Counted from the stretch's first letter, positions 45,108-54,889 are shown. The stretch is DNA of 64,000 nt from Nocardioides sp. Arc9.136 (GCF_030506255.1 NZ_CP113431.1:1550001-1614000), one strand, 5' to 3'. Notes: a model not told the origin generated them from the sequence alone. Translations and numbers: made by a program.

Positions 45108-45142
45108 GAGGGCCCCGGCCGCTGGTGCGGTCCGGGGCCCTC
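45108..45142 (-). terminator. Terminator after the ctaE-qcrCAB operon
   Basis: An 11-bp stem GAGGGCCCCGG/CCGGGGCCCTC with a 13-nt loop lies 38 nt beyond the qcrB stop on the minus strand. GCCCTTTCC follows on the transcribed side. Confidence 0.7.
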
Positions 45143-45179
45143 GACCCGTGGTGCTGGTGCTCCTGGTGACGCCTCGGCG

Positions 45180-46934
45180 TCAGTGGTCCCCGCGCAGCGA
45201 GTCGCCCTCGACGGCGTGGTGGCCGTCGAACTGGTGACCGTCGGCGGAGACGCCCTCGAGCTCGCCGTGGGCGGAGTGCTCCTCGGCGGCGTGGTGGTGC
45301 GCCTCCTCGAGCTCGGCCGCGGTCGGCTTCTGCACGTTGTCGGCGTACCAGAGGGTCTGCAGCTTCGTGCGGAGCCCGCTCAGCCGGCCCTTGGGCGCCG
45401 GGACGCCGTTGGGGTCGAAGGAGCTGGTGGTGCCGCCGAGGAGCGCCGGGTCGCGGTCACGAGCCGTGATCGCGTACGCCTTCGCGGTGTCGACCGGCAG
45501 GTGCCGCTCGCTGTAGCCACCCTCCGGCGAGCGCATGATGACGCCCGTCTCGTAGCCGTGCAGCAGCTTCTCGTTGTCCTGGCGCTGGAGCGAGATGCAC
45601 CAGCGGCGGGTGATGATGAAGGCGATGACGGGTCCGATGAACACCGCAGCACGCATGAAGTACGTGATCTGGTTGATGCTCAGGTGCAGCTTGATCGCGA
45701 TGATGTCGTTGCCGCCCGCGGCCCAGAAGAGGCCGTAGAGCGTCATCAGCGCGACCATCACCGCGGTGCGGGTCGGGGCGTTGCGCGGGCGCTGGAGCAG
45801 GTGGTGCTCGCGCTTGTCACCGGTGATCCACGCCTCCAGGAACGGCAGGAGGAGCAGCACGGTGAACAGCAGGCCCGGCAGCACGATGATCGGCAGGAAG
45901 ACGTTCCAGGACCAGGTCGTGCCCCAGAAGTGCGACTCCCAGCCCGGCATGATCCGCAGCGCGCCGTCCGGCCAGCCCATGTACCAGTCGGGCTGCGAGC
46001 CCGCGGTGACCTTGGTCGGGTCGTAGGGGCCGAACTTCCACACCGGGTTGATCGTCAGCAGACCACCCATGAGGGCGGCGACGCCGAAGACGATGAAGAA
46101 GAAGCCGCCGGCCTTCGCGGCATACACCGGCAGCATCGGGAAGCCCACGACGTTCTGCTCGGTGCGGCCGGGACCAGGCCACTGGGTGTGCTTGTGGTAC
46201 ACGAGCAGCAGCATGTGCGCCGCGATCAGCGCGAGCAGCAGGCCCGGGATCAGCAGGATGTGGATGGTGTAGAGCCGCGGGATGATCGCGTCGCCGGGGA
46301 ACTCGCCGCCGAAGAGGAAGAACGACATGTAGGTGCCGACAACCGGGATCGACTTCATGAAGCCGTCCGCGGCGCGGACGCCGGTGCCCGAGAGCAGGTC
46401 GTCGGGGAGCGAGTAGCCGGTGAAGCCCTCGAGCGTGCCCAGGATCAGCAGCAGGCAGCCGATGACCCAGTTCATCTCGCGGGGCTTGCGGTGCGCGCCG
46501 GTGAAGAACACGCGCAGCAGGTGGATCATCATCGAGGCGATGAAGAGCATCGCCGCCCAGTGGTGCATCTGCCGCATGAGCAGACCGCCGCGGACGTCGA
46601 AGGAGAGCTCGAGGCTGGAGGCGTACGCCTCGGACATCGCGATGCCGCGCAGCTGGTCGTAGGAGCCCTCGTAGTGGATCTCGCCCATGCTCGGGTTGAA
46701 CCACAGCGTCAGGAAGACGCCCGAGAGCAGGAGGACCACGAAGCTCCACAGGGCGATCTCGCCCAGCATGAACGACCAGTGGTCGGGGAAGACCTTGCGC
46801 AGGTTCTTCTTCATGGCCGTCGCCAGGCCCAGACGCTCGTCGGCCCAGTTGGCGACGATGCCCGCCCGGCCCGGCTTCTTGGCGATCGCCGCCGAGCTGT
46901 TGCTCGTGGCGACCTTGCTCGTGTCGATGCTCAT
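45180..46934 (-). CDS. qcrB: Menaquinol-cytochrome c reductase cytochrome b subunit QcrB
   Basis: Cytochrome b of the actinobacterial bcc complex; it oxidises menaquinol. It is 584 aa, with a C-terminal extension beyond the 8-helix core. Heme ligands are in the His-containing helices (MRQMHHWAAMLFIASMMIHLLRVFF; LYTIHILLIPGLLLALIAAHMLLLVYHKHTQ). The Qo-site PDW variant is visible in GSQPDWYMGWPDGALR. ATG 46934 lies 2 nt after the qcrA stop. It is the target of Q203-type inhibitors in mycobacteria, by homology. Confidence 0.97.
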   Translation of the reverse strand: MSIDTSKVATSNSSAAIAKKPGRAGIVANWADERLGLATAMKKNLRKVFPDHWSFMLGEIALWSFVVLLLSGVFLTLWFNPSMGEIHYEGSYDQLRGIAMSEAYASSLELSFDVRGGLLMRQMHHWAAMLFIASMMIHLLRVFFTGAHRKPREMNWVIGCLLLILGTLEGFTGYSLPDDLLSGTGVRAADGFMKSIPVVGTYMSFFLFGGEFPGDAIIPRLYTIHILLIPGLLLALIAAHMLLLVYHKHTQWPGPGRTEQNVVGFPMLPVYAAKAGGFFFIVFGVAALMGGLLTINPVWKFGPYDPTKVTAGSQPDWYMGWPDGALRIMPGWESHFWGTTWSWNVFLPIIVLPGLLFTVLLLLPFLEAWITGDKREHHLLQRPRNAPTRTAVMVALMTLYGLFWAAGGNDIIAIKLHLSINQITYFMRAAVFIGPVIAFIITRRWCISLQRQDNEKLLHGYETGVIMRSPEGGYSERHLPVDTAKAYAITARDRDPALLGGTTSSFDPNGVPAPKGRLSGLRTKLQTLWYADNVQKPTAAELEEAHHHAAEEHSAHGELEGVSADGHQFDGHHAVEGDSLRGDH

Positions 46935-46936
46935 TG

Positions 46937-48079
46937 TCAGCCACGCTCCCAGTAGCTCGGGCCCACCGGCTCGGTGAAGTCGCTGAGTGCGACCAGGTAG
47001 CCCTCCTCGTCCACGCCCAAGGGTAGCTGGGGGAGTGCACGGGCGGCCGGGCCGAAGACGACCCGCGCGGAGTCCGCGAGGTCGAAGGTGGACTGGTGGC
47101 ACGGGCACAGCACGTGGTGCGTGGTGCGCTCGTACAGGGAGATCGGGCACCCGACGTGGGTGCAGATCTTGGAGTAGCAGATGACGCCGTCGACGGACCA
47201 GTTCTCGCGGCCCTCGCCGGGGATGATCTCGTCGGGCTCCATGCGGACGACGATGGCCGCCGCCTTGGACTTCGCGACCTGGAGCTCGACGCCCTCGATC
47301 TCGGGCTCGCCCTCCTCGTTGACGGCGAACAGGGCCTCGGGCACCGCGTTGACCAGGTCGCCGATCTCGAGGTCGGCGGCGCGGATCGGGGTGCCCACGA
47401 CGTCGCGGACGACGCGCATGCCCTTGGTCCACACGGTGTGCTCGAGGCCGGCACCCGGGTAGTTGCCCTCCCTCGTGACCTGGCCCGGGGTGGGGCCGAG
47501 GTCGCGCAGCAGCACGACGGCGGGCAGGCCCAGGAGGCCGACCGCACCGAGCAGCGAGTTGCGGACCAGGGGCCGGCGGGTGATGCCCGACTCCTCGGCG
47601 CCGGCGTTCAGCGCGGCCAGGGTGGCGGCGCGGTCCTCGTCGGAGGACTTCGCCGGGTGCCGCAGCTCGCTGATCTCGTGGTCGCCCATGAGCTTGCGGG
47701 CCCACTGGATGATCCCGACGCCGATGAGCAGCAGGGCCAGGCCCAGGGTCGTGCCGAGCGCGACCGTGGAGGCACCGTAGTTGCCCACGATGTCGTGGTC
47801 GTCCTTGATGTCCAGGGCGAAGTACGCGACCAGGAACAGGAGGACGCAGAGGGCCGAGAGGCCGAAGAGGCCGGCGACCTGGCGCTCGGCACGCTTCTCC
47901 TGGCGCGGGTCGACGTCCGTGGGACGCCACTCGTGGGGCGGCAGGCCCGGGTCCGGGATCGGCTCGGCCGACTCCGGCACCACGGGCGACGAGCCGCCCG
48001 GGGCGTCGGGGAGGTTCTGCGACGACTCGCCCTCGTGCGGGTCGTTCTCGTGCGACTCGTGGTCGCGGGCGTCGGTCAC
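46937..48079 (-). CDS. qcrA: Menaquinol-cytochrome c reductase Rieske subunit QcrA
   Basis: Rieske [2Fe-2S] protein of the bcc complex. It is 380 aa with an acidic N-terminus and three predicted transmembrane helices (about 70-90, 107-130, 170-190), typical of actinobacteria. Cluster ligands are in CTHVGCPIS and CPCHQSTFDL. GTG 48079 overlaps the qcrC stop (GTGA). ErpA and the cysteine desulfurase are encoded within 12 kb and could help mature it, which is inference. Confidence 0.96.
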   Translation of the reverse strand: MTDARDHESHENDPHEGESSQNLPDAPGGSSPVVPESAEPIPDPGLPPHEWRPTDVDPRQEKRAERQVAGLFGLSALCVLLFLVAYFALDIKDDHDIVGNYGASTVALGTTLGLALLLIGVGIIQWARKLMGDHEISELRHPAKSSDEDRAATLAALNAGAEESGITRRPLVRNSLLGAVGLLGLPAVVLLRDLGPTPGQVTREGNYPGAGLEHTVWTKGMRVVRDVVGTPIRAADLEIGDLVNAVPEALFAVNEEGEPEIEGVELQVAKSKAAAIVVRMEPDEIIPGEGRENWSVDGVICYSKICTHVGCPISLYERTTHHVLCPCHQSTFDLADSARVVFGPAARALPQLPLGVDEEGYLVALSDFTEPVGPSYWERG

Positions 48080-48951
48080 GCCGCCTGTCCCTTCTTCTTC
48101 GTGGAGCGCGTGGTGTGGGCAGCGATCCAGATCGCGAACCCGACGAGGCCGCCGATGCCGACGAGCCAGGCGAACAGGCCCTCGCTCACCGGACCGAGAC
48201 CACCGAGACCGAAACCGCCGTACTCAGGGGTCTCGCGGATCGACTCGAGGTAGTTGATGACGTCGCGCTTCTCCTCGGGCGTGAGGTTGCCGTTGGAGAA
48301 GTTCGGCATCTGCTGGGGGCCGGTGAGCATGGCCTCGTAGATGTACTTGGGGTCGGTGCCGTGCAGCGAGGGGGCGTACCCGCCGCGCGGCATGGCGCCG
48401 CCGGCGCCGTTGAAGTTGTGGCAGGCCGTGCAGTTGGTGAGGAAGATCTGGCCACCGCGGACGATGGCCTCCTCGCGCTCCTCCTCGCTGAGGCCTTCGA
48501 GGCTGTAGTCCTCGGGGTCCGGGATGGCCGGGCCGGGGCCCAGCGAGGCGACGTACGCCGCGAGGGCGTCGATCTCGTCCTGGGAGTAGACGGGCTCCTT
48601 GTCGGGAGCCTGCTGGCCGGGCTGGGTCATCGGCATCCGGCCGGTGCCGACCTGGAAGTCGACGGCCGCGGCGCCGACGCCGACGAGCGGCGGGCCGAGC
48701 TGGGTGTCACCGCGCTCGGTCAGGATGCCCTCGCCGTTCTGCCCGTGGCAGAAGGCGCAGCCGACGAGGAAGAGCTCGCGGCCCTTGGCGACCTGCTCGG
48801 CGTCGCTCTCTGCGGAGGTCGCCTGCGCCGGCGCGAACGCGGCGTACAGGCTCCCGGTGAGCACCAGGCCGAGCAGCAGCAGCACGACGCCCGCGAGGGG
48901 GCCCCGGCGGTGCCGGGAGAGTCGACCTGCGGAACGGTTCAGGAGACGCAC
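48076..48951 (-). CDS. qcrC: Menaquinol-cytochrome c reductase diheme cytochrome c subunit QcrC
   Basis: A diheme cytochrome c that carries electrons directly from the bcc complex to aa3 oxidase, replacing a soluble cytochrome c. It is 291 aa. N-terminal anchor at residues 20-40; heme sites CAFCH (Cys65, Cys68, His69) and CTACH; C-terminal transmembrane helix (AWLVGIGGLVGFAIWIAAH). The start is GTG 48951. It follows ctaE by 69 nt and overlaps qcrA. Confidence 0.96.
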   Translation of the reverse strand: MRLLNRSAGRLSRHRRGPLAGVVLLLLGLVLTGSLYAAFAPAQATSAESDAEQVAKGRELFLVGCAFCHGQNGEGILTERGDTQLGPPLVGVGAAAVDFQVGTGRMPMTQPGQQAPDKEPVYSQDEIDALAAYVASLGPGPAIPDPEDYSLEGLSEEEREEAIVRGGQIFLTNCTACHNFNGAGGAMPRGGYAPSLHGTDPKYIYEAMLTGPQQMPNFSNGNLTPEEKRDVINYLESIRETPEYGGFGLGGLGPVSEGLFAWLVGIGGLVGFAIWIAAHTTRSTKKKGQAA

Positions 48952-49020
48952 GTTGTGATCCTCGGGGTCCTTGCGGGTGGGCGGGGCTGCTGCTGGTTGC
49001 GTGCTACGAGGTGTTCGTAG

Positions 49021-49659
49021 CTACTTGACGAGGTAGATGGTCGCGAAGAGACCGATCCACACGACGTCGACGAAGTGCCAGTAGTAGGAGACGACGATGG
49101 CGCTGACGGCCTGCTCGTGGGTGAACTTCCGAGCGATGTAGGTCCGCCCGAGGACGAACAGGAAGGCGATCAGGCCGCCGGCCACGTGGATCCCGTGGAA
49201 GCCGGTGGTCAGGTAGAACATCGTCCCGTAGGCCGAGGCCGGGATGGTGACGTCCTCCTGGATGAGGTTCGCGTACTCCACGGCCTGGCCGGCGATGAAG
49301 ATGGCGCCCATGACGTAGGTCAGGAGGAACCACTCGCGCAGGCCCCAGCCGCGGACGTTCAGCACCGACCCGGTGCGGCCCACCTGGCCGCGCTCGGCGG
49401 CGAACACGCCGAGCTGGCAGGTCAGGGAGCTGAGCACCAGGATCGTGGTGTTGACGGCCGCGAACGGGACGTCGAGGAGAGCGGTGTTCTGGCTCCACAG
49501 CTCCGGGCTCACCGAGCGGATCGTGAAGTACGCCGCGAACAGGGCCGCGAAGAACATCAGCTCGCTCGAGAGCCAGATGATGGTCCCCACGCTGACCATG
49601 CTGGGACGGTCGTGATGCCCGTGGAGGCGGGAGGCCGGGATGGTTGCTGTGGTCGCCAC
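49021..49659 (-). CDS. ctaE: Cytochrome c oxidase subunit III
   Basis: A 212-aa membrane subunit of the aa3 oxidase with five predicted helices. Typical sequence: [36 protein letters not shown] [21 protein letters not shown], and [24 protein letters not shown] 49659 gives [16 protein letters not shown] lies 6 nt upstream of it. It heads the ctaE-qcrCAB operon, which keeps oxidase and bc1 subunits in one transcript. A 7-bp inverted repeat (49003-49021) overlaps its stop. Confidence 0.96.
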   Translation of the reverse strand: MATTATIPASRLHGHHDRPSMVSVGTIIWLSSELMFFAALFAAYFTIRSVSPELWSQNTALLDVPFAAVNTTILVLSSLTCQLGVFAAERGQVGRTGSVLNVRGWGLREWFLLTYVMGAIFIAGQAVEYANLIQEDVTIPASAYGTMFYLTTGFHGIHVAGGLIAFLFVLGRTYIARKFTHEQAVSAIVVSYYWHFVDVVWIGLFATIYLVK

Positions 49660-49665
49660 GGCGCC

Positions 49666-49671
49666 ATTATG
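49666..49671 (-). promoter_or_regulatory. -10 element of a putative leaderless promoter for ctaE-qcrCAB
   Basis: On the minus strand CATAAT, the best -10 match in the window, ends 6 nt before GTG 49659. Confidence 0.55.
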
Positions 49672-49720
49672 TCCCGGGTGGTCGCCGAGGGCACCACGGG
49701 CCCCTCTCAGGTGGGGGTCA

Positions 49721-49726
49721 TAAAGT
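49721..49726 (+). promoter_or_regulatory. -10 element of a putative leaderless promoter
   Basis: TAAAGT is 7 nt before GTG 49734 of the CtaG-like gene and lies divergent to the ctaE -10. Confidence 0.45.
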
Positions 49727-49733
49727 TCACAGC

Positions 49734-50675
49734 GTGTCCGGCGCTGCATTCCTCGTCGCCCTGACCGCCGCACCGGAGCTTCCCGAGCCCACGCTCGGGG
49801 CGTTCTTCACGCAGTGGTCCTGGGCTCCCGTCTCGACCGTGCTCACCGTGTGGGTGGCCGGTCTCTACCTGCTCGCCGTCGCCAAGCTGCGCCGCCGAGG
49901 GGACCGCTGGCCGGTGGGCCGGACGATCGCGTTCGTCGGGGTCGGCATGGGTGCGTTCTACGTCGCGACCGCGTCCGGCCTGGCGGCGTACGACACCACC
50001 CTGCTGAGCGCGCACATGGTCCAGCACATGGTGCTGTCGATGGTCGTGCCGCTCGCGCTGGCGCTCGGCGCCCCGGTGACCCTCGCGCTGCGCACCCTCC
50101 CGGCCGCGCCCCGCCGGTGGCTCCTGGCGGTGCTGCACTCCAAGGTGGCCGCGGTGCTGTCCTTCGCGCCGCTGGCCTTCGCGCTCTACGTGATCTCGCC
50201 GTGGGCGCTCTACTTCACCGGCTGGTACGACGCGTCGCTGGCCTCGACGTACGTCCACGAGATGATGCACCTGCACCTGGTGCTGGTCGGCTCGCTCTTC
50301 TTCTGGCCGCTGATGGGGATCGACCCGGTGCCCGGACGCGTGGGCTACCCGTTCCGCGTGCTGCTCACGGTGCTGACGCTGCCGTTCCACGCCTTCCTCG
50401 GCGTCACGATCATGGGGCAGTCCGAGCTGATCGGCGGCGAGCACTACCGCGAGCTGCGCGAGGGGCCGATGGCCTCCTGGCTGCCCGACATGGCCGACGA
50501 CCAGCATCTGGCCGGCGGCATCCTGTGGGGCTCGGGCGACCTGATCGGGCTGGCGTTCTTCGCGGTGCTCTTCGCCCAGTGGGTGCGGTCCTCGATGCAG
50601 GAGGCCAAGCGGGAGGACCGGCGCCTGGACCGCGAGGAGCGGGCGCGCGCCCGCGAGCTCAGCGGGCGTCCGTAG
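49734..50675 (+). CDS. Cytochrome c oxidase assembly protein, CtaG/caa3 type
   Basis: A 313-aa membrane protein with about seven helices, matching the caa3_CtaG family. Family hallmarks are [23 protein letters not shown] and [27 protein letters not shown], with conserved His residues likely to bind copper. [10 protein letters not shown] and [13 protein letters not shown] [12 protein letters not shown] are also seen. It is probably needed for CuB or CuA insertion in the oxidase encoded nearby. GTG 49734 was chosen; the end overlaps the convergent CBS protein gene by 17 nt. Confidence 0.88.
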   Translation: MSGAAFLVALTAAPELPEPTLGAFFTQWSWAPVSTVLTVWVAGLYLLAVAKLRRRGDRWPVGRTIAFVGVGMGAFYVATASGLAAYDTTLLSAHMVQHMVLSMVVPLALALGAPVTLALRTLPAAPRRWLLAVLHSKVAAVLSFAPLAFALYVISPWALYFTGWYDASLASTYVHEMMHLHLVLVGSLFFWPLMGIDPVPGRVGYPFRVLLTVLTLPFHAFLGVTIMGQSELIGGEHYRELREGPMASWLPDMADDQHLAGGILWGSGDLIGLAFFAVLFAQWVRSSMQEAKREDRRLDREERARARELSGRP

Positions 50676-51975
50676 CAGCGCCCGCCGCCTGCTCGCGGTC
50701 CTCCTCGCGGAGCACAGCGATCCGGGTGACCCGGGCCGCGTCGGTCGCGGCCACGCGCAGGCAGGATTCCCCGACCTCCACGGTGTCGCCGGGCTCGGCG
50801 ATCCGGCCGAGCCGCGCGACGACGTACCCGGCGACGGTCTCGTAGTCGCCGTCGGGGAGCTCGACGCCGGTGCGCTCGGCGAAGTCCTCGATGTTGAGCC
50901 CGCCCTCGAGCAGCAGCGAGCCGTCGTCGTCGCGGACCTCCGGCTCGGGGGCGTCGTGCTCGTCGCGGATCTCGCCGACGATCTCCTCGACGAGGTCCTC
51001 CAGCGTGACGATCCCGTCGGTGCCGCCGTACTCGTCGACGACCACGGCGAGGTGGACGCCCTCGCGGCGCATCTGGGTGACGGTGGGCAGCACGAGGTTC
51101 GTGCCCGGGAGGACCAGCACCTCGCGCTGGACGTCGCGGACCAGGCGCGGGTCGCCGTCGCGCAGGTCGAGCAGGTCACGGACGTGCAGGAAGCCGGTGA
51201 TGTCGTCGAAGCCGCCCTCCCCGGTCACCGGGTAGCGCGACCACGACAGGTCGCGGACCCGCTCGACGGCGGCGGACAGGGGCAGGTCGCCGGCGAGGAA
51301 CGCGACCTCGTGGCGGGGACGCATCACCTCCTTGACGCTCGTGCGGGAGGCCGCGAAGACGTCGCCGAGGATCCGTCGCTCCTGCTCGTCGAGGCCCTCG
51401 TGGGTCGAGACGATGTCGCGCAGCTCCTCCTCGGACAGCTCGTCGTTGGTCGCGTCCGGGTCGCCGCCGAGCAGCCGGACCACGGCGTCGGTCGAGCGCG
51501 AGAGCAGCCAGATGACCGGGCGCATGACGGTGGCGAAGCGGTCCAGCGGCGGACCCACGACCTTGGACACCTGCGCGGAGCGCTGCAGCGCGATCCGCTT
51601 GGGGACCAGCTCCCCGAGGACGAGGGAGAAGTAGGCGATGAGCAGCGTCATCGCCACCAGCGCGACGGTGTCGGCGGCGCCGCTGCCCAGGCCGAGGTCG
51701 ACGAGGTACGGCGCGACGTCCGGGGCGAGCGTCGACCCGCCGTACGCCGCGGAGAAGAAGCCGGCCACGGTGACGCCGATCTGGACGGCGGCCAGGAAGC
51801 GGTTGGGGTCCCGTGCGATCTGCGCCACCCGGGCGCCGCGGGCGCTCTCGCGCTCCATCCGCGAGACCTGGCTGTCCCGCAGCGAGACCAGGGCGATCTC
51901 GGTGCCGGAGAACACGCCGCCGACGAGCACGAACAGCAGCACCAGGCCGAGGTTGACGAAGGTCTCGGAGTCCAC
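50659..51975 (-). CDS. Hemolysin-related CNNM/CBS-domain membrane protein
   Basis: A 438-aa protein of the CNNM/CorC group. The DUF21 membrane domain occupies about 1-190 ([22 protein letters not shown]), then come two CBS domains (about 215-330) and a C-terminal CorC_HlyC domain (about 345-430). Family members are Mg2+ transporters or regulators of them, and 'hemolysin' is a historical name. GTG 51975 is supported by TAGGTT 6 nt upstream. No known link to neighbouring respiratory genes. Confidence 0.92.
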   Translation of the reverse strand: MDSETFVNLGLVLLFVLVGGVFSGTEIALVSLRDSQVSRMERESARGARVAQIARDPNRFLAAVQIGVTVAGFFSAAYGGSTLAPDVAPYLVDLGLGSGAADTVALVAMTLLIAYFSLVLGELVPKRIALQRSAQVSKVVGPPLDRFATVMRPVIWLLSRSTDAVVRLLGGDPDATNDELSEEELRDIVSTHEGLDEQERRILGDVFAASRTSVKEVMRPRHEVAFLAGDLPLSAAVERVRDLSWSRYPVTGEGGFDDITGFLHVRDLLDLRDGDPRLVRDVQREVLVLPGTNLVLPTVTQMRREGVHLAVVVDEYGGTDGIVTLEDLVEEIVGEIRDEHDAPEPEVRDDDGSLLLEGGLNIEDFAERTGVELPDGDYETVAGYVVARLGRIAEPGDTVEVGESCLRVAATDAARVTRIAVLREEDREQAAGAATDAR

Positions 51976-51981
51976 GCGGCG

Positions 51982-51987
51982 AACCTA
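51982..51987 (-). promoter_or_regulatory. -10 element of a putative leaderless promoter
   Basis: On the minus strand TAGGTT is 6 nt before GTG 51975 of the CBS protein gene. It overlaps the end of the upstream gene, whose stop is at 51985. Confidence 0.45.
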
Positions 51988-52458
51988 GCGAGCCGGTCCT
52001 GACCGGCTCGCCCACGCGGCCAGGCGACGGTGCCGGTGGGCGAAGAACCGGTCCACGACGTGGCCGGTCCCGGGGACGCGCGGCTCCAGCACGAGCCGGT
52101 CGGTGACGGTGCAGGAGGCGTCGTCGACCGGGTCGACGGTGCGCTCGTGCTCCCAGCGCGGGAAGAGCAGCATCCGGGAGCTCTCGTGGAAACGGCGGCC
52201 GGGCTCCAGCGCCACCAGCGTCATGTCGTCGAAGTCGACCGGCACGACGCCGCCGGCCAGCAGCCATGCTTTCCCGAGCGGGCGCCCCAGCAGCAGGCGG
52301 GCGTCGTCGAGCGTGCCGCCCCGCAGCCGCGGCGGCATCGTCATCGACAGCAGCGGCCGCATCTCGTGCCGGATGCCGGCGGGCGTGGTCACCCGCGCCC
52401 AGACCTCGGCGGCCGGGCGGGGCAGGGTGGAGGTGCGGGTCAGGGTCGTGGTCGGCAC
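51985..52458 (-). CDS. SRPBCC-like protein
   Basis: A 157-aa soluble protein whose start (TTLTRTSTLPRPAAEVWARVTTPAGIRHEM) is typical of the SRPBCC/START-like fold, followed by LRGGTLDDARLLLGRPLGKAWLLAGGVVPVDFDDM and HESSRMLLFPRWEHERTV. This resembles the actinobacterial SRPBCC-type proteins that bind hydrophobic ligands; no ligand can be named. GTG 52458 is supported by TAGAGT 6 nt upstream. Its end lies 9 nt from the CBS gene start. Confidence 0.7.
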   Translation of the reverse strand: MPTTTLTRTSTLPRPAAEVWARVTTPAGIRHEMRPLLSMTMPPRLRGGTLDDARLLLGRPLGKAWLLAGGVVPVDFDDMTLVALEPGRRFHESSRMLLFPRWEHERTVDPVDDASCTVTDRLVLEPRVPGTGHVVDRFFAHRHRRLAAWASRSGPAR

Positions 52459-52464
52459 GTCCGG

Positions 52465-52470
52465 ACTCTA
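52465..52470 (-). promoter_or_regulatory. -10 element of a putative leaderless promoter
   Basis: On the minus strand TAGAGT is 6 nt before GTG 52458 of the SRPBCC gene. Confidence 0.45.
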
Positions 52471-52504
52471 GGGAGGGTCGTGGGCAGGGGACCGGCCCGC
52501 GTCG

Positions 52505-52510
52505 TACGAT
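52505..52510 (+). promoter_or_regulatory. -10 element of a putative leaderless promoter
   Basis: TACGAT is 7 nt before GTG 52518 of the receiver-like gene, ahead of trpD. Confidence 0.5.
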
Positions 52511-52517
52511 CCCCGAC

Positions 52518-52940
52518 GTGACCGACTCCGCGACCGCCCCGCTCAAGGTGCTCGTCTACAGCGACGACGTGAACACCCGCCAGCAGGTGATCCTGGCGCT
52601 GGGCCGTCGCCCGCACCCGGACCTGCCCGAGGTGGAGTACGTCCAGGTCGCGACCGAGCCGGTCGTCATCCAGAACATGGACGCCGGCCACATCGACCTG
52701 GTCGTCCTCGACGGCGAGGCCGTCCCCGCGGGCGGGATGGGCATCGCCAAGCAGCTCAAGGACGAGATCTACCAGTGCCCGCCGGTCGTGGTGCTGACCG
52801 GGCGGCCGCAGGACGCCTGGCTGGCGACCTGGTCCCGGGCGGAGGCGGCGGTGCCGCACCCGCTCGACCCGGTCCAGCTCGCCGAGACCGTCGTCGGTCT
52901 GCTGCGCGCGCGGGTCCCCGCTCCCACCACCTCCGCCTGA
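52518..52940 (+). CDS. Response-regulator receiver-like protein (degenerate)
   Basis: A 140-aa stand-alone domain with the alternating alpha/beta pattern of receivers. It starts [29 protein letters not shown] contains the presumed phosphorylation-site Asp65. VVVLTGRP ends strand 4 with a Thr. The usual Lys-Pro in strand 5 is replaced (AVPHPLDP), so phosphorylation is doubtful. No output domain or kinase is adjacent. It is one base from trpD and thus cotranscribed with it; the pairing is common in actinobacteria, but its reason is unknown. Confidence 0.75.
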   Translation: MTDSATAPLKVLVYSDDVNTRQQVILALGRRPHPDLPEVEYVQVATEPVVIQNMDAGHIDLVVLDGEAVPAGGMGIAKQLKDEIYQCPPVVVLTGRPQDAWLATWSRAEAAVPHPLDPVQLAETVVGLLRARVPAPTTSA

Positions 52941-52941
52941 G

Positions 52942-53967
52942 GTGTCGACCTGGCCCGAGGTCCTCGGCGCGCTCGTCGCCGGGCAGGACCTGAGCGCAGC
53001 GCAGACGGCCTGGGCGATGGACGAGGTGCTCAGCGGCGAGGCGACCTCCGCCCAGGTCGCGGGGTTCGCCGTCGCGCTGCGCGCCAAGGGCGAGACGACC
53101 GAGGAGGTCCGCGGCCTCGCCGACGCGATGCTCGCCAAGGCGAGGCAGATCTCGGTGCCCGGTCGGCTGCTCGACGTCGTCGGCACCGGCGGTGACCGGT
53201 CCTTCTCGGTCAACATCTCCACGATGTCGGCGATCGTGGCGGCCGGCGCCGGTGCGCCGGTCGTCAAGCACGGCAACCGGTCGGCGTCCTCGAAGTCCGG
53301 GTCCGCCGACGTGCTCGAGGCGCTCGGCATCCGGCTCGACCTGCCGGTCGAGCGGGTGGCGGAGGTGGCGGTCGAGGCCGGCATCACCTTCTGCTTCTCG
53401 GCCGCGTTCCACCCCGCGATGCGCCACGCGGCCGTCCCGCGCCGCGAGCTGGGCATCGGCACCACCTTCAACCTGCTCGGCCCGCTCACCAACCCGGCCC
53501 GTCCCGCCGCGCAGGCGATCGGGTGCGCCGACGCCCGGATGGCGCCGGTGATGGCGGGGGTGTACGCCGCGCGGGGCGTCGACGCGTGGGTGTTCCGCGG
53601 CGACGACGGGCTCGACGAGCTCACGACCACGACCACGTCGCGGCTGTGGCGCGTCCACGGCGGCGAGGTCAGCACCGAGACCGTCGACCCGGCGACGTAC
53701 GGCCTGGCACCCGCGACGGCCGAGGACCTGCGCGGTGGCGACGCCGCGCACAACGCCGAGGTCGTGCGCCGGCTGCTGGCCGGCGACCGGGGCCCCGTGC
53801 GGGACGCGGTGGTGCTCAACGCCGGTGCCGCCCTGGCCGTGCACGCCTCGCCGTCGGCACCGGCCGCGGAGTCGCTCGCCGAGGGCGTCCGCCGGGCGGT
53901 CGACGCCATCGACACGGGTGCCGCCGCCGCGACCCTCGAGCGCTGGGTCGCCGCCACCTCGGCCTAG
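52942..53967 (+). CDS. trpD: Anthranilate phosphoribosyltransferase
   Basis: Transfers the phosphoribosyl group from PRPP to anthranilate, the second step of tryptophan synthesis. It is 341 aa. Motifs: [21 protein letters not shown] (PRPP loop), [22 protein letters not shown] and [32 protein letters not shown] 52942 follows the receiver-like gene after one base. No other trp gene is nearby. The stop overlaps the convergent gene at 53964 by 4 nt. In M. tuberculosis trpD is likewise next to ctaE. Confidence 0.96.
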   Translation: MSTWPEVLGALVAGQDLSAAQTAWAMDEVLSGEATSAQVAGFAVALRAKGETTEEVRGLADAMLAKARQISVPGRLLDVVGTGGDRSFSVNISTMSAIVAAGAGAPVVKHGNRSASSKSGSADVLEALGIRLDLPVERVAEVAVEAGITFCFSAAFHPAMRHAAVPRRELGIGTTFNLLGPLTNPARPAAQAIGCADARMAPVMAGVYAARGVDAWVFRGDDGLDELTTTTTSRLWRVHGGEVSTETVDPATYGLAPATAEDLRGGDAAHNAEVVRRLLAGDRGPVRDAVVLNAGAALAVHASPSAPAAESLAEGVRRAVDAIDTGAAAATLERWVAATSA

Positions 53968-54590
53968 AGGTCCAGGACGTACTGCCCGCCGCCGTGCTCG
54001 CGGAACCCGAGGTGGGGGTAGTAGGCGCCGACCATCCCCGGCGGGGTGAGCACGTGGCGGAACCCGAGGTCGCGCAGCACGCCGCTGCGCCGCCAGAGGA
54101 ACTCCCCGGGTGAGAAGTCGCGGTAGCGCGGCGTGACGTAGTCGAGCTGGACGTGCGCGACGTCGCCGTCCTCGCGGAGCACGACGACGCCGACGGTCTC
54201 GTCGCCCTTGAGCACGACGAACGCGTGCTGGGCGCCGGCGGGGGCCGGGTCGAAGTCCGGCTGGAACCGCGCGATGTCGGCGGCGTGGGTGCGCAGCACG
54301 TGCCGCAGGTAGGCGTCCTCGGGCCGGACCTCGACCACCTCGAAGGCTGCCTCGTCGTGGCGCTCGCGGACCAGGCGGAGGATCCACCACACGTTGATCG
54401 CGGCGAGGACGGCGTTCATGCCGACCATCGGCCACACGCCGACCAGGGCGTTGAAGACCAGCAGGACCAGGCAGCCCACCAGGTTCAGCGTGCGGAAGCG
54501 CAGCACCCGCGCCTGCAGCAGCGAGTACACCAGCAGCGCGCTGCCGCCCCAGCCGACCAGGTCGAGCCAGTGGTCACCGAGCCAGCCCAC
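53964..54590 (-). CDS. Membrane protein with C-terminal GNAT-like domain
   Basis: A 208-aa fusion. Residues 1-75 hold about three transmembrane helices ([61 protein letters not shown]), resembling YgjV-like small membrane domains. Residues about 85-205 look like a GNAT fold ([47 protein letters not shown]), although the acetyl-CoA Q/RxxGxG loop is not clear. It could be an acyltransferase at the membrane. GTG 54590 is the only reasonable start. Confidence 0.7.
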   Translation of the reverse strand: MGWLGDHWLDLVGWGGSALLVYSLLQARVLRFRTLNLVGCLVLLVFNALVGVWPMVGMNAVLAAINVWWILRLVRERHDEAAFEVVEVRPEDAYLRHVLRTHAADIARFQPDFDPAPAGAQHAFVVLKGDETVGVVVLREDGDVAHVQLDYVTPRYRDFSPGEFLWRRSGVLRDLGFRHVLTPPGMVGAYYPHLGFREHGGGQYVLDL

Positions 54591-54604
54591 GGTGGTGGCC
54601 GGGC

Positions 54605-54883
54605 CTAGTCGAGGCCGAGGGAGAACGCCGACTCCAGGTCGTGCTGGGAGTAGGCGCGGAAGGCGATGTGGGTCTCGGTGGCGGTCACGCCCGCGACCTT
54701 GTTGAGCCGGTCGGCCACGACGTTCGCGACGTCGTCGTGGTCGCGGACCCGCACGAGCGCGATGAGGTCGATCTGGCCGGTCACCGAGTACACCTCGCTC
54801 ACCCCGTCGAGGGCCGCGATCGCCTCGGCCACCTCGGGGATGCGGGCGACGTCTGCCTTGACGAAGACGATGGCGGTGATCAT
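54605..54883 (-). CDS. Lrp/AsnC ligand-binding domain protein (RAM domain only)
   Basis: A 92-aa protein with only the C-terminal RAM domain of Lrp/AsnC regulators; the N-terminal helix-turn-helix is absent. Pattern: ITAIVFVKADVARIPEVAEAIAALDGVSEVYSVTGQIDLIALVRVRDHDDVANVV. Such stand-alone domains bind amino acids and form oligomers, possibly modifying full-length Lrp proteins. ATG 54883 is preceded by TAGGGT at 6 nt. It lies in the same direction as the membrane-GNAT gene. Confidence 0.88.
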   Translation of the reverse strand: MITAIVFVKADVARIPEVAEAIAALDGVSEVYSVTGQIDLIALVRVRDHDDVANVVADRLNKVAGVTATETHIAFRAYSQHDLESAFSLGLD

Positions 54884-54889
54884 GGGCAG

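Noticed and set aside
45015..46955. 646-codon open frame antisense to qcrB
   Set aside because: Shadow of qcrB; no recognisable domain or RBS.
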